Assembly: GCF_000710915.1 (NCBI RefSeq)
Contig: NZ_BAUA01000118.1
Location: 28,442-92,441, forward strand
DNA length: 64,000 nt
Origin: Nocardia brasiliensis IFM 10847
GTDB taxonomy: Bacteria > Actinomycetota > Actinomycetes > Mycobacteriales > Mycobacteriaceae
Reading direction: 5' to 3'
Shown here: positions 23,955 through 31,751 of the stretch, one piece after another
Position numbering within the stretch: the first letter of the stretch is position 1
How the letters are laid out: each line of letters starts with the position of its first letter
Notes under the pieces: model-generated
Database searches by the model: none
What the model was told of the DNA's origin: nothing
The model's input: only the letters and a program-made list of their open reading frames with translations
Program-made: the position numbers and the translations under genes

Positions 23955-25403
23955 TCAGGCCTGGGGACGGGCGGCCTTGGTGGGCTTGGCGGCCTTGGCG
24001 GCCTTGGTGCGCGACTTCTTCGGCGCGACCGGCGGATGATCGGCCAGCCAGACATGGTGCGCCTGACCGAGTTCGGTGACCGGCGGCTCGTTGTAGAGCC
24101 ATTCCCGGGAAATGCGATGCCAATTCGCGGTGCAGCCCAGCTGGCCGAGCATGCCGAAGGTGAGGAAATCGGCCCGGCGGGAGAACAGGTGCTCCGGCGG
24201 CAGGTTCTGCTGCTTCATCCCGGCGAACTCGCTGGCCCGCGGGTCGACCGCGAGCAGGAAAGCGCCGCTGGCCAATTCGGGGGTGATCGTCAGATCCTCG
24301 TCGATCAAACACCATTCGGACGCGGCCAGCACGTATTCCAGGCACTCCTCGGCGCCGATCTCGTCCGGCGAATCGATCACACCGCGCTCGATCATCAACT
24401 GGCGCAGGTCTTCCGCGCGATCCTCCGCGGCCGCGCGCAGACAGGTCAGCTCGAACTGCACGTGGTCGGCGTCCATCCGGTTGAACAACCCGAAGTCGAG
24501 GAACCCGACCCGGCCGTCCGCGGCGAGCAGCACATTGCCCGGGTGCGGGTCGCCGCAGAACTCGTTGAAGGTGAACAGCGAACCGACGTAGAAGCGGTAG
24601 ATGATCTCACCGATCCGGTCGCGCTCGGCGTCGGGCAGCTGGCGGATCTCCTCGAAGCCCTTGCCCGCCACGTATTCGCTGACGAGCACGCGGGTGGTGC
24701 TGAGCTCCGGCATCGAGCGGGGCACCACGATGAACGGATGCCCGGCGTAGAGCTCGGCGATCTGCAACTGGGTGTTCGCCTCGGCCTGGTAGTCGAGCTC
24801 GCTCTCCATATTGAGCCGCAACTCGTCGAGCACGGCCGGGGTCACCCACGGCATCGCCGATTGCAGCACCCGGCGGAACATGGCCAGGTTCTTCAGGTCC
24901 GCGCGCACGGCGGCGTCGATCCCGGGGTACTGCACTTTCACCGCGACCTGGCGACCGTCGCGCAACCGGGCGCGGTAGACCTGGCCGATCGAGGCGGCGG
25001 CGATCGGCTCGGCCTCGAACTCGGCGAAGATCGCGTCCAGCGGCTGACCGAAATCGTCCTCGATCACCTGGCGCATCGATTCGAAGGACACCGACGGCGC
25101 CGCGTTGCGCAGCACCGCCAGTCGTTTCTGGAAGCGCTCGCGATGGTCCTCCGGCACCAGATCGAGATCGAGCACCGACATCATCTGCCCGAGCTTCATC
25201 GCGACGCCCTTCATGGTGCCGAGCACCATGACCACCTGCTCGGTGGTGCGAATCATCGACTCCTCGGCCATCTTCGCGCGCACCGCCTCGGATCTGCCGC
25301 GCATCGACAGCCGCGCGCGTTGCGTGCGGATCACCGAGCTGGCTGCGACGGCACCGAGCTTGGTGCCACGAGCAAGCCGCGAGGTCGGTACTTGCTTCGC
25401 CAT
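23955..25403 (-). CDS. ABC1/UbiB family atypical kinase
   Basis: 482 residues from ATG 25403, preceded by GGAGG seven bases before. The family KxGQ motif appears as AMKLGQMMSVLDLDLVPE near residue 75, the alanine-rich ATP loop as AAASIGQVYRARLRDG near 135, and VAVKVQYPGID after it. Later motifs are FNEFCGDPHPGNVLL and RVGFLDFGLFNRM. The C-terminal 25 residues are Lys/Ala-rich (KKSRTKAAKAAKPTKAARPQ), an unusual basic tail. No C-terminal transmembrane helix, unlike E. coli UbiB. Family members support quinone or lipid metabolism through ATPase activity. Its 5' side has GCTAGC motifs. Confidence 0.92.
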   Translation of the reverse strand: MAKQVPTSRLARGTKLGAVAASSVIRTQRARLSMRGRSEAVRAKMAEESMIRTTEQVVMVLGTMKGVAMKLGQMMSVLDLDLVPEDHRERFQKRLAVLRNAAPSVSFESMRQVIEDDFGQPLDAIFAEFEAEPIAAASIGQVYRARLRDGRQVAVKVQYPGIDAAVRADLKNLAMFRRVLQSAMPWVTPAVLDELRLNMESELDYQAEANTQLQIAELYAGHPFIVVPRSMPELSTTRVLVSEYVAGKGFEEIRQLPDAERDRIGEIIYRFYVGSLFTFNEFCGDPHPGNVLLAADGRVGFLDFGLFNRMDADHVQFELTCLRAAAEDRAEDLRQLMIERGVIDSPDEIGAEECLEYVLAASEWCLIDEDLTITPELASGAFLLAVDPRASEFAGMKQQNLPPEHLFSRRADFLTFGMLGQLGCTANWHRISREWLYNEPPVTELGQAHHVWLADHPPVAPKKSRTKAAKAAKPTKAARPQA

Positions 25404-25516
25404 CGAGGTACCTCCATTGGTGCCGGCGCGCGGGGCGGTGACGCAGCGCACTCGGCGCACCGCTCGGGTTCAGAGTAGCCAACCGCACGGCGTTGTCGAG
25501 CCCTGTGTCACACTTT

Positions 25517-25580
25517 TGCTAGCACCCCAGCTAGCGCCGTGCCCAGGAACTTCCGCGCTCGTTCGGGCACGCCGCTAGCA
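25517..25580. promoter_or_regulatory. Three GCTAGC(A) elements upstream of the ABC1-kinase gene
   Basis: Within the 197-base gap between the TetR stop and the kinase start, TTGCTAGCACC (25516-), CAGCTAGCGCC (25529-) and CCGCTAGCACC (25572-) form a cluster. The same half-site, flanked by ACCC, recurs in the inverted repeat before the XRE gene. It may be an operator of a local regulator. No experimentally known box was recognised. Confidence 0.35.
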
Positions 25581-25600
25581 CCCGGAACTCGGACGTGCGA

Positions 25601-26281
25601 TCAGTTTTCCGCGTCGGCGCCCGGCGTAGGCAGCACATGCGGCTGCGCGTTGAAGATCTCCCGCGAACCGTTGGCGCGCGCCATCCCGTCGATGGCGCTC
25701 CAGGTCATCATGGTGAGGTAGTCGATCACTTCCTCGCGCGACATCGACTTGTTCGTGGTCCACCAGTGCGTGGCCAGCTGGATGCCGCCGACCAGCACGT
25801 AGGACCACAGCATCGCGCCGTCGGTCTGGATGCCCTTGGCCGACGCGCGGTCGATGATGACCGCGGCGACCACCTCGGCGAACAGCTTCTCGAACTCGGC
25901 GAGCGAGGACGGATCCGAGCCGTTGCCCATGATGAAGCGATAGACCTCGGGGTCCTCGTCCACCGTGCCGACATACTCCGCCAGCGCCGAGCGAACCAGC
26001 TGGTACTCGTCCGCGTCGAGGCTGATCGCGCCGTACACCCGCGGCATCAGCGTGGTCTCGATGAACCGCTGCATGGTCGCGTGGACCAGGTCGTTCTTGT
26101 CGGAGAAGTAGCGGTAGAGCACAGTTTTGGAGACGCCGATCTCGGCGGCGATCTCGTCCATCCCCGCGTTGCTGCCACGGGCTCGCACAGCGGCCAGGGT
26201 GCCGTCGACGAGCTCCTCGCGGCGATCGATCTTGTGCTGGCGCCATCGGCGTTTGCGGCCGTCCGTTCGGCCGGTGCGCAC
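25601..26281 (-). CDS. TetR family regulator (Rv0472c-like position)
   Basis: 226 residues from GTG 26281; the open frame extends a further 25 codons upstream without ATG or GTG. The N-terminal tail is strongly basic (TGRTDGRKRRWRQHKIDRR). The DNA-binding domain is clear: MDEIAAEIGVSKTVLYRYFSDKNDLV, residues about 41-66. The C-terminal ligand domain is all helical, with SYVLVGGIQLATHWWTTN near 165. It is divergent from the DUF445 gene, as Rv0472c is from Rv0473 in M. tuberculosis. Its ligand and operator are unknown. The 194-base gap between the two starts should hold its autoregulatory site, but I saw no convincing palindrome there. Confidence 0.9.
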   Translation of the reverse strand: MRTGRTDGRKRRWRQHKIDRREELVDGTLAAVRARGSNAGMDEIAAEIGVSKTVLYRYFSDKNDLVHATMQRFIETTLMPRVYGAISLDADEYQLVRSALAEYVGTVDEDPEVYRFIMGNGSDPSSLAEFEKLFAEVVAAVIIDRASAKGIQTDGAMLWSYVLVGGIQLATHWWTTNKSMSREEVIDYLTMMTWSAIDGMARANGSREIFNAQPHVLPTPGADAEN

Positions 26282-26475
26282 CGCCGCCGGTCGGTCGGCG
26301 ATCTCGCCGACGTCGACAAGGTCATCGGTGGACAGCGTGGGCTCCCTTGTTAGTCGGATTCTCCGTGCGCCTCAAGCTTAGGTCCCGGCAGGCGGTGATA
26401 TGCGCGTTTGGGTCCCAGTGCGACGGGTTGCACAACTTCTGTGCCTGCGGCGCTGTGCCGGGTATGCACAGCAGA

Positions 26476-27822
26476 ATGGAGGACATGGAGAAAGCTCCCG
26501 GCAACATCGCGGTGGTGGAGGCGGCCCCGGCGCCGCCCGCGGCCGCGCCTCTCGGCTTCGCCGCCGTCCTCGACGAGGCGGGGAAACGGCGGGATCTGTG
26601 GCGGATGAAAGCGCTCGCCACCGGGCTGCTCGCCACGGCGACGGCGATCTATCTGTTCTGTCGCTGGCTCGAATCGCGCGGTTCGGGCGGGGACTGGGTC
26701 GGCTACGTACGGGCCGCGTCGGAGGCGGGCATGGTCGGCGCGCTGGCCGACTGGTTCGCCGTCACCGCGCTGTTCCGGCATCCGCTCGGCCTGCCCATCC
26801 CGCACACCGCGATCATCCGGAAGAAGAAGGATCAGCTCGGCGAGAGCCTCGGCGCGTTCGTCGGCACCAACTTCCTCTCCCCGGAAGTGGTTTCGGCGAA
26901 GGTCAATTCGGCGCAGATCTCCTGGCGGGTCGGGCGCTGGATGGCCGATCCCGGGCACGCCGCCCGGGTTGCGCAGGAGAGTTCCACCCTGCTGCGCGCG
27001 GTGGTCGGCGTGCTGCGCGACGAGGACGTGGAACAGATCATCGACCAGACCATCGTGAAGCGGATCGCCGAACCGCTCTGGGGTCCGCCGATCGGCCGGG
27101 TGCTCGCCGAACTGCTGGCCGACAACCGGCAACTCGCGCTGCTCGATCTGCTCGCCGAGCGCGCGCACCAGTGGGCGCTCGGCTCGCAGGAGACGATCGA
27201 TCGGATCGTGCTGCGCGACGCGCCGCAGTGGGCGCCGAAGTTCGTCAACATCTTGCTGTCCGAGCGGATCTATCGGGAACTGGTCGAGTTCACCTGGAAG
27301 GTGCGCTCGAATCCGGAGCACGAGGTGCGGCTGGCGGCGAATCGTTTTCTCGAGGAATTCGCCGACGATCTCCAGCACGACGACGCCATGATCAAAAAGG
27401 CGGAGCGGATCAAGGCGCAGATCATGGGCCGCGAGGAAATCACCGGAATGGCCGAGGCGACCTGGCGCGCGGCCAAACGGTTGATCTTGGAATCGGCCGA
27501 CGATCCGAACAGCACATTGCGGCGTAAGGTCGGCGAGAATGTGCGGCAACTCGGCGAGCGGTTGCGCGACGACGCCGACATGCGTGCCAAAGTGGACGGG
27601 TGGATCGACCGCGGGGCAAGGTATCTCGTGGAGAACTACGCCGGGGAGATCTCGACGCTGGTCACCGATACGGTTGCCAGGTGGGATGCCGATGAGGCGA
27701 GTAAGAAGATCGAATTGCAGGTCGGTCGTGACCTGCAATTCATTCGGATCAACGGAACGGTCGTGGGTTCGCTTGCGGGCCTGGCGATCTACACGATCTC
27801 GCAGCTGATGTTCGGCGGCTGA
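26476..27822 (+). CDS. DUF445 membrane protein (Rv0473-like)
   Basis: 448 residues from ATG 26476; ATG 26485, close behind GGAGG, is equally possible. A Pro/Ala-rich N-terminus leads to a hydrophobic helix, LATGLLATATAIYLFCRWLE, near residue 50. DUF445 signatures follow: EAGMVGALADWFAVTALFRHPLGLPIPHTAII, then alternating charged helices through residue 410. A second membrane segment closes the protein (VVGSLAGLAIYTISQLMFGG). Members resemble YjiN-type inner-membrane proteins of unknown function. The position between TetR and XRE genes matches Rv0472c-Rv0473-Rv0474. Confidence 0.9.
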   Translation: MEDMEKAPGNIAVVEAAPAPPAAAPLGFAAVLDEAGKRRDLWRMKALATGLLATATAIYLFCRWLESRGSGGDWVGYVRAASEAGMVGALADWFAVTALFRHPLGLPIPHTAIIRKKKDQLGESLGAFVGTNFLSPEVVSAKVNSAQISWRVGRWMADPGHAARVAQESSTLLRAVVGVLRDEDVEQIIDQTIVKRIAEPLWGPPIGRVLAELLADNRQLALLDLLAERAHQWALGSQETIDRIVLRDAPQWAPKFVNILLSERIYRELVEFTWKVRSNPEHEVRLAANRFLEEFADDLQHDDAMIKKAERIKAQIMGREEITGMAEATWRAAKRLILESADDPNSTLRRKVGENVRQLGERLRDDADMRAKVDGWIDRGARYLVENYAGEISTLVTDTVARWDADEASKKIELQVGRDLQFIRINGTVVGSLAGLAIYTISQLMFGG

Positions 27823-27851
27823 GCGACAGCCGCGCCGAATGTTTGCCGAGA

Positions 27852-27886
27852 GGGTGCTAGCAGACTGCTTGCAATAGTTAGCACCC
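27852..27886. promoter_or_regulatory. Inverted repeat upstream of XRE-hbhA operon
   Basis: Eight-base arms GGGTGCTA (27852-27859) and TAGCACCC (27879-27886) around 19 bases that contain TGCTTGCAA. It ends 41 bases before the XRE start codon, where an autoregulatory operator would be expected. GCTAGCA within the left arm repeats the element seen before the ABC1-kinase gene. Confidence 0.5.
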
Positions 27887-27927
27887 TGACCTAGAATTGA
27901 ACCCGTACAACCGCCAGAAGGTGAGTG

Positions 27928-28431
27928 ATGGCAGACCAGCCCGAGGTTTCCGCCGAGTACCCCGAAGGTGCGGCCGAGCAATCGGCCGGCGTCGGAGAAA
28001 AAGCGGCGCGCGTCGTGCACGCGGCGCATGACATCGGAGGCTTCATCAGGGCACAGCGAGAGGCCGCGCAAGTCTCGCTGCGCCAGCTCGCCACCCTTGC
28101 GGGAGTGAGCAATCCGTACCTCAGTCAGATCGAGCGCGGGTTGCGCAATCCGTCCGCCGAGGTACTCGCGCAGATCGCCAAAGCCCTGCGGGTGTCTTCG
28201 GAGGTGTTGTACGTCCGGGCCGGCTATCTCGAACAGCGGGCACACAGCCCGGTTCGCGATGCCCTGCTTGCCGATACGTCGATCAGCGAACGGCAGAAGC
28301 AGGTGCTGCTCGAGATCTATGAATCGTTTCGCCGGGAAAACGGAGGGAACGAGCCCGGGGGGGAAGGGGACAGCGCCGTTCCACGCACGAATACCGAAAC
28401 TCCGCCACGCCAGGAGCACGAAACACCATGA
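27928..28431 (+). CDS. XRE family transcriptional regulator (Rv0474-like)
   Basis: 167 residues from ATG 27928 with AGAAGG upstream. A Glu/Ala-rich N-terminus of about 37 residues precedes a clear helix-turn-helix domain: IGGFIRAQREAAQVSLRQLA, then ATLAGVSNPYLSQIERGLRN (recognition helix) and VLAQIAKALRVSSEVLYVRAG. The C-terminal part is helical with a disordered polar tail. The stop overlaps the hbhA start (ATGA), so the two are co-translated, as Rv0474 adjoins hbhA in M. tuberculosis. It most likely controls its own operon through the inverted repeat at 27852-27886. Confidence 0.92.
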   Translation: MADQPEVSAEYPEGAAEQSAGVGEKAARVVHAAHDIGGFIRAQREAAQVSLRQLATLAGVSNPYLSQIERGLRNPSAEVLAQIAKALRVSSEVLYVRAGYLEQRAHSPVRDALLADTSISERQKQVLLEIYESFRRENGGNEPGGEGDSAVPRTNTETPPRQEHETP

Positions 28432-29096
28432 CAGACAAGACCAATCCCACCGTGACCAAGCCGCTGCTCGCCACCGTCGGCGCGGGCGACGCGCTCTACA
28501 CCGCCGTCACCGATGTCGTCACCCAGGTGCGTGAGCGCGCCGCAGCCACCGACGTCTCCGCCCGGGTCGAGGAGGCGCGCGAGCGCTTCGCCAACGTGCC
28601 CGCCGACGTGCAGGCCCAGTTCGAGACCCTGCGCGAGCGCCTGGCTGGACTGCCCTCGGAGCTGCCGGAGGACCTCGCCGAGCTGCGCGAGAAGTTCACC
28701 CCCGAGGAGCTGCGCGCGCTGGCCGACAAGTACTACCACCAGGTGCTCGACCTTTACGCCGATCTCGCCGTGCGCGGTGAGGAGACGGTCGAGCGGCTGC
28801 GCACGAACCACCTGGTCGAGGAGCAGATCGAGCGCGTCAAGCCGCTCTACACCGACGCCGTCACTCGCGCCGAGGACGTGCTGGGCCGGGTCAACGGCTT
28901 GCTCGGCCGTCCGGCCAAGGTCGAGGACGAGGCCGTCGCGCCGGTCGTCGACGCCGAGGTCGTCACGGTGACCACCGAGACCGCCCCGGCCGCCGCCGAG
29001 GAGCCCGCCGCGCCGGTCGCCAAGGCGCCCGCCGCCAAGAAGGCCCCGGCCAAGAAGGTCGCGCCCGCCAAGAAGGCGGCGCCGAAGAAGGCGTGA
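28428..29096 (+). CDS. hbhA: Heparin-binding hemagglutinin-like adhesin
   Basis: 222 residues. Residues 1-20 include a mildly hydrophobic stretch (PLLATVGAGDALYTAVTDVV). Residues about 30-150 are a long charged coiled-coil (RVEEARERFANVPADVQAQF, then LAELREKFTPEELRALADKY). The last 45 residues are Lys/Ala/Pro repeats (AKKAPAKKVAPAKKAAPKK), the methylatable heparin-binding tail of mycobacterial HbhA. In mycobacteria it sits at the surface, binds sulfated glycans and helps cell-cell contact; it is also linked with intracellular lipid inclusions. Co-transcribed with the XRE regulator and followed by a strong terminator. Confidence 0.95.
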   Translation: MTDKTNPTVTKPLLATVGAGDALYTAVTDVVTQVRERAAATDVSARVEEARERFANVPADVQAQFETLRERLAGLPSELPEDLAELREKFTPEELRALADKYYHQVLDLYADLAVRGEETVERLRTNHLVEEQIERVKPLYTDAVTRAEDVLGRVNGLLGRPAKVEDEAVAPVVDAEVVTVTTETAPAAAEEPAAPVAKAPAAKKAPAKKVAPAKKAAPKKA

Positions 29097-29166
29097 CAAC
29101 GCCCCGTCGCCTGCCGCACGGAGGGTTGATTCCGTAGGGCCGCAAGGTGATTGAAGATCGATGAGG

Positions 29167-29202
29167 CAACGCCCCCGCACACCCTGAGGTGCGGGGGCGT
29201 TG
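29167..29202 (+). terminator. Strong terminator after hbhA
   Basis: Perfect 14-base stem, CAACGCCCCCGCAC with GTGCGGGGGCGTTG, and an 8-base loop. It lies 70 bases after the hbhA stop and only 23 bases before the chosen start of the DUF2516 gene. The next gene is therefore either reached by read-through or has a promoter overlapping this hairpin. Confidence 0.8.
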
Positions 29203-29225
29203 CTCGTATGATGGGTGAGGTGAAT

Positions 29226-29516
29226 ATGGTGCACGGATTGACCGGGATGATCCTGCTCGTGCTGTGGCTTGCGGCACTAGGCGCGACGATCTTTGCGCTG
29301 ATTCATGCCGTGCGGCAGCGGCCCGACGCGTTCACCGCGGTAGACAAGCTGACCAAGCCGATCTGGCTGGCCATCCTCGGCGTCGCGGTACTGCTGTTGC
29401 TGCTCTCGCCCGCGGGTCTGGGCCTGCTCTCGTTCGCCGCGATCATCGCGACCGGCGTCTACCTGGCCGATGTGCGGCCCAAGGTGGACGAGATCCAGCG
29501 CGGTCCGCGCTGGTGA
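29226..29516 (+). CDS. DUF2516 small membrane protein (Rv0476-like)
   Basis: 96 residues from ATG 29226, with GAGG five bases before; ATG 29208 and 29211 are earlier options but fall almost on the terminator hairpin. Three hydrophobic segments: GMILLVLWLAALGATIFALI (residues 6-25), LAILGVAVLLLLLSPAGLG and LLSFAAIIATGVYLADV. It ends KVDEIQRGPRW, a short conserved-looking cytoplasmic tail. Known only as a conserved actinobacterial membrane protein that follows hbhA. No function assigned. Confidence 0.88.
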   Translation: MVHGLTGMILLVLWLAALGATIFALIHAVRQRPDAFTAVDKLTKPIWLAILGVAVLLLLLSPAGLGLLSFAAIIATGVYLADVRPKVDEIQRGPRW

Positions 29517-29588
29517 GCCTGCGCGGCAGCGCCGCGATTTTCGCCGGTCGAGCAGTTCCGGCCGCGAATAATCGATAACTTTTTGCGT

Positions 29589-29638
29589 GCTTGCACTAGC
29601 AAGCGGCACGGATCGGAGTTACTGTATCGAGCAGTAAC
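29589..29638. promoter_or_regulatory. Two stacked palindromes before the hydrolase gene at 29654
   Basis: Palindrome 1: GCTTGC-ACTA-GCAAGC at 29589-29604, inside wider CGTGC/GCACG arms. Palindrome 2: GTTACTG-N7-CAGTAAC at 29618-29638, ending 15 bases before the ATG and just before the ribosome site AAAGGAG. A repressor bound at the second would block transcription or translation start. The 21-base size fits TetR-like dimers. Confidence 0.55.
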
Positions 29639-29653
29639 ACAAAGGAGTGTCCG

Positions 29654-30691
29654 ATGCGTGCAATGCTGCCGTCTGCGTTGGCGAACTTCCCGGGACAGAT
29701 TCGGGGGGCGCTCGACGCGCACCGTGCGAGCCTGCGTTCGCGTACCTACGCGACCGCGGCGTTCAACCCGCCGACCGTCCCGCACGAGGAGATCCCCGTC
29801 GTCACCCGCGACGGCGCCCGGCTGCGGGTGCTCGCCTACGGCGCCGCCGATCGCCCGGTCGTCGTGCTGGTGCACGGGTGGACCTGCAGCATCGAATATT
29901 GGAACGCCCAGATCAATGCCTTCGCCGGCGAGTACCGGGTGATCGCCTTCGACCTGCGCAGTCACGGCGAGAGCGAATCGGGCTCCAGCCCGCTGACCAT
30001 GGACCTGCTCGCCGACGACCTGGCCGACGTGCTCGACGCGGCCCTGCGGCCCGGCCAGCGGGCCGTGCTGGTCGGCCACAGCCTCGGCGGGATGACCCTG
30101 CAGGCGTGGGCCGGGCGCTACCCCGAGCGCGTCGCCAAGCAGGCCCTCGCGGTGCTGCTGAACAACAGCGCGCCCGATCGGCTGGTCCTCGAGACCACGG
30201 TGGTGCCGCTGCTGAACCGGCCCATGCGACTGCTGCAGCTGAAAGTGCCGCTGCCCTTCCTGCTCGGCAGCCTCGGCCTCGGCACGCCGATCGTCTTCCC
30301 GCCCATCGCGCCGGTGCGCTGGTTGTTCGCGCGTCAGGTGATGAGCACCGCGGCCAAGGGCGACGTGCTCGACTACGGCATGAACATCGTGCGCGGCTGC
30401 CGCGCCTGGGTCCGGGCCGAGTTCGGCAAACTGCTCGCGCACATGGACGTCGGCGAATCCGCGCGCAACCTGGTGGTGCCGACCACCGTGATCGCGGGCG
30501 AATTCGACGACCTGACCCCGGTGGTGCATTCGCAGCGCATCGCCGAAATGGTCCGGGAGACCGGCACATTGGCGCGGTACGTGGTGCTGTCCACCGGCCA
30601 TCTGGGCAACGTCGAGGCCTACGAGAAGTTCAACGACGAACTGCGCCACATCCTCGAATCCGCGCGTCAGCGCGTCGAGCTCGCGGGCTGA
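29654..30691 (+). CDS. Alpha/beta hydrolase
   Basis: 345 residues from ATG 29654, after AAAGGAG. The fold is shown by VVVLVHGWTCSIEYWNAQI (oxyanion strand, residue about 74), FDLRSHGESESG, the nucleophile elbow LVGHSLGGMTLQAWAG with Ser near residue 142, the acid in IAGEFDDLTPVVHS and the His in STGHLGNVEAYEKF. The first 35 residues form a helical extension (LPSALANFPGQIRGALDAHR). No signal peptide is convincing. A lipase/esterase or C-C hydrolase role is possible; substrate unknown. It has its own regulated promoter and faces purU convergently. This gene is not in the equivalent M. tuberculosis segment as I recall it. Confidence 0.88.
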   Translation: MRAMLPSALANFPGQIRGALDAHRASLRSRTYATAAFNPPTVPHEEIPVVTRDGARLRVLAYGAADRPVVVLVHGWTCSIEYWNAQINAFAGEYRVIAFDLRSHGESESGSSPLTMDLLADDLADVLDAALRPGQRAVLVGHSLGGMTLQAWAGRYPERVAKQALAVLLNNSAPDRLVLETTVVPLLNRPMRLLQLKVPLPFLLGSLGLGTPIVFPPIAPVRWLFARQVMSTAAKGDVLDYGMNIVRGCRAWVRAEFGKLLAHMDVGESARNLVVPTTVIAGEFDDLTPVVHSQRIAEMVRETGTLARYVVLSTGHLGNVEAYEKFNDELRHILESARQRVELAG

Positions 30692-30699
30692 GCGGCGGT

Positions 30700-30722
30700 C
30701 CCCGTCGTCAGCTGAAGACGAC
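30700..30722. terminator. Hairpin at the hydrolase/purU junction
   Basis: Eight-base stem CCGTCGTC with GACGACGG and a 7-base loop. It straddles the purU stop (30708) and follows the hydrolase stop by nine bases, so it could end both convergent transcripts. No T-tract. Confidence 0.4.
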
Positions 30723-31598
30723 GGTGCGCTTGCCGTGCACCAGGACTCGTCCCTCCAGGTGCCAGCGCAGTCCGCGGGCCAGCACGACGCGTTCGATATC
30801 GCGGCCCTGCCGGACCATGTCGCGCACGTCGTCGGCGTGATCGATGCGGCTGACGTCCTGCTCGATGATCGGGCCCGCGTCCAATTCCGCCGTGACGTAG
30901 TGGCAGGTGGCGCCGATCAGCTTCACCCCGCGCGCGAAAGCCTGGTGATACGGACGGGCGCCGACGAAGGACGGCAGGAAGCTGTGGTGGATGTTGATCG
31001 CCTTACCCGCCCAGTGCGCGCACAGTTCCGGCGGCAGCACCTGCATGAAACGGGCCAGCACCACCGCGTCCGGATCGTACGCGTCGACCAGCGCGCGCAC
31101 TTGCGCGAACGCCGGTCCGCGCTCGGCCGGGTCCTTCGGGAACGGCACGTGATGGAACTTCACGCCGTGCGCTTCGGTCAGTCCGGCCAGATCGGGATGG
31201 TTGCCGATCACCGCCTCGATCGTCGCGGGCAGCTCGCCGCTCACCGCGCGCCCGAGCAGATCGTGCAGGCAGTGCCCGTCTTTGCTGACCAGCAGCACGG
31301 CCCGGCGGCGGGCGCCCGAATCGAGTAACTGCCACTCGGTCTCGGGCCCGAGCCGCGCGGCAACTTCGGCGAACCGGTCCCGCAACTCCGCGAGCCCGAA
31401 CGGCACCGTCGCCGCCTTGATCGCCTGCCGGGTGAAGAACCAGCCGGTGTCGGTATCCGAGTGGTACCCCGCCTCCACGATCGACCCGCCGAACCCGGCG
31501 ATGAACGAGGTGATCCCGGCGATGATGCCCGGGCGGTCCGGGCAGCCGAGGGTCAGCACGAACCGGCGGTCATCGGAGGTGGGGAGGGTGGAACTCAT
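30708..31598 (-). CDS. purU: Formyltetrahydrofolate deformylase
   Basis: 296 residues, standard PurU length. The N-terminal ACT domain covers residues 12-90 (FVLTLGCPDRPGIIAGITSF, ... GWFFTRQAIK). The C-terminal formyltransferase-fold domain has VLLVSKDGHCLHDLLGR, INIHHSFLPSFVGARPYHQA with the catalytic His, KLIGATCHYVTAELDAGPII with the catalytic Asp, and HADDVRDMVRQGRDIE. It hydrolyses 10-formyl-THF to THF and formate, balancing one-carbon pools, with glycine/methionine sensing by the ACT domain in known homologues. It is monocistronic; the next gene on this strand is GNAT at 31752, upstream of it and separated by the structured repeat. Confidence 0.96.
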   Translation of the reverse strand: MSSTLPTSDDRRFVLTLGCPDRPGIIAGITSFIAGFGGSIVEAGYHSDTDTGWFFTRQAIKAATVPFGLAELRDRFAEVAARLGPETEWQLLDSGARRRAVLLVSKDGHCLHDLLGRAVSGELPATIEAVIGNHPDLAGLTEAHGVKFHHVPFPKDPAERGPAFAQVRALVDAYDPDAVVLARFMQVLPPELCAHWAGKAINIHHSFLPSFVGARPYHQAFARGVKLIGATCHYVTAELDAGPIIEQDVSRIDHADDVRDMVRQGRDIERVVLARGLRWHLEGRVLVHGKRTVVFS

Positions 31599-31612
31599 CC
31601 CCTGATGCTATT

Positions 31613-31678
31613 GGCCGCGTGGCCGCGGCGTGGTTCGCGGCCCCGTGTTTCAGCATCGCGGAGCGATTCAGTGAGGGG
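31613..31678. repeat. 66-bp structured intergenic repeat, copy A
   Basis: Matches 35991-36056 over 66 aligned bases without gaps; seven differences by eye (a block of five at GTGTT versus TCAGC, and two at AG versus GA). It contains a hairpin GGCCGCG-N8-CGCGGCC (31621-) and a CCCC...GGGG outer pairing. Located between the starts of purU and the end of the GNAT gene. Confidence 0.8.
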
Positions 31679-31751
31679 TCGCGAACGGTCGCTCGTCGGG
31701 CTCGCTCCGTGGTGTGGCGTCAGGTGGTGATCTCGCCCGCCGAAGGCGCGG

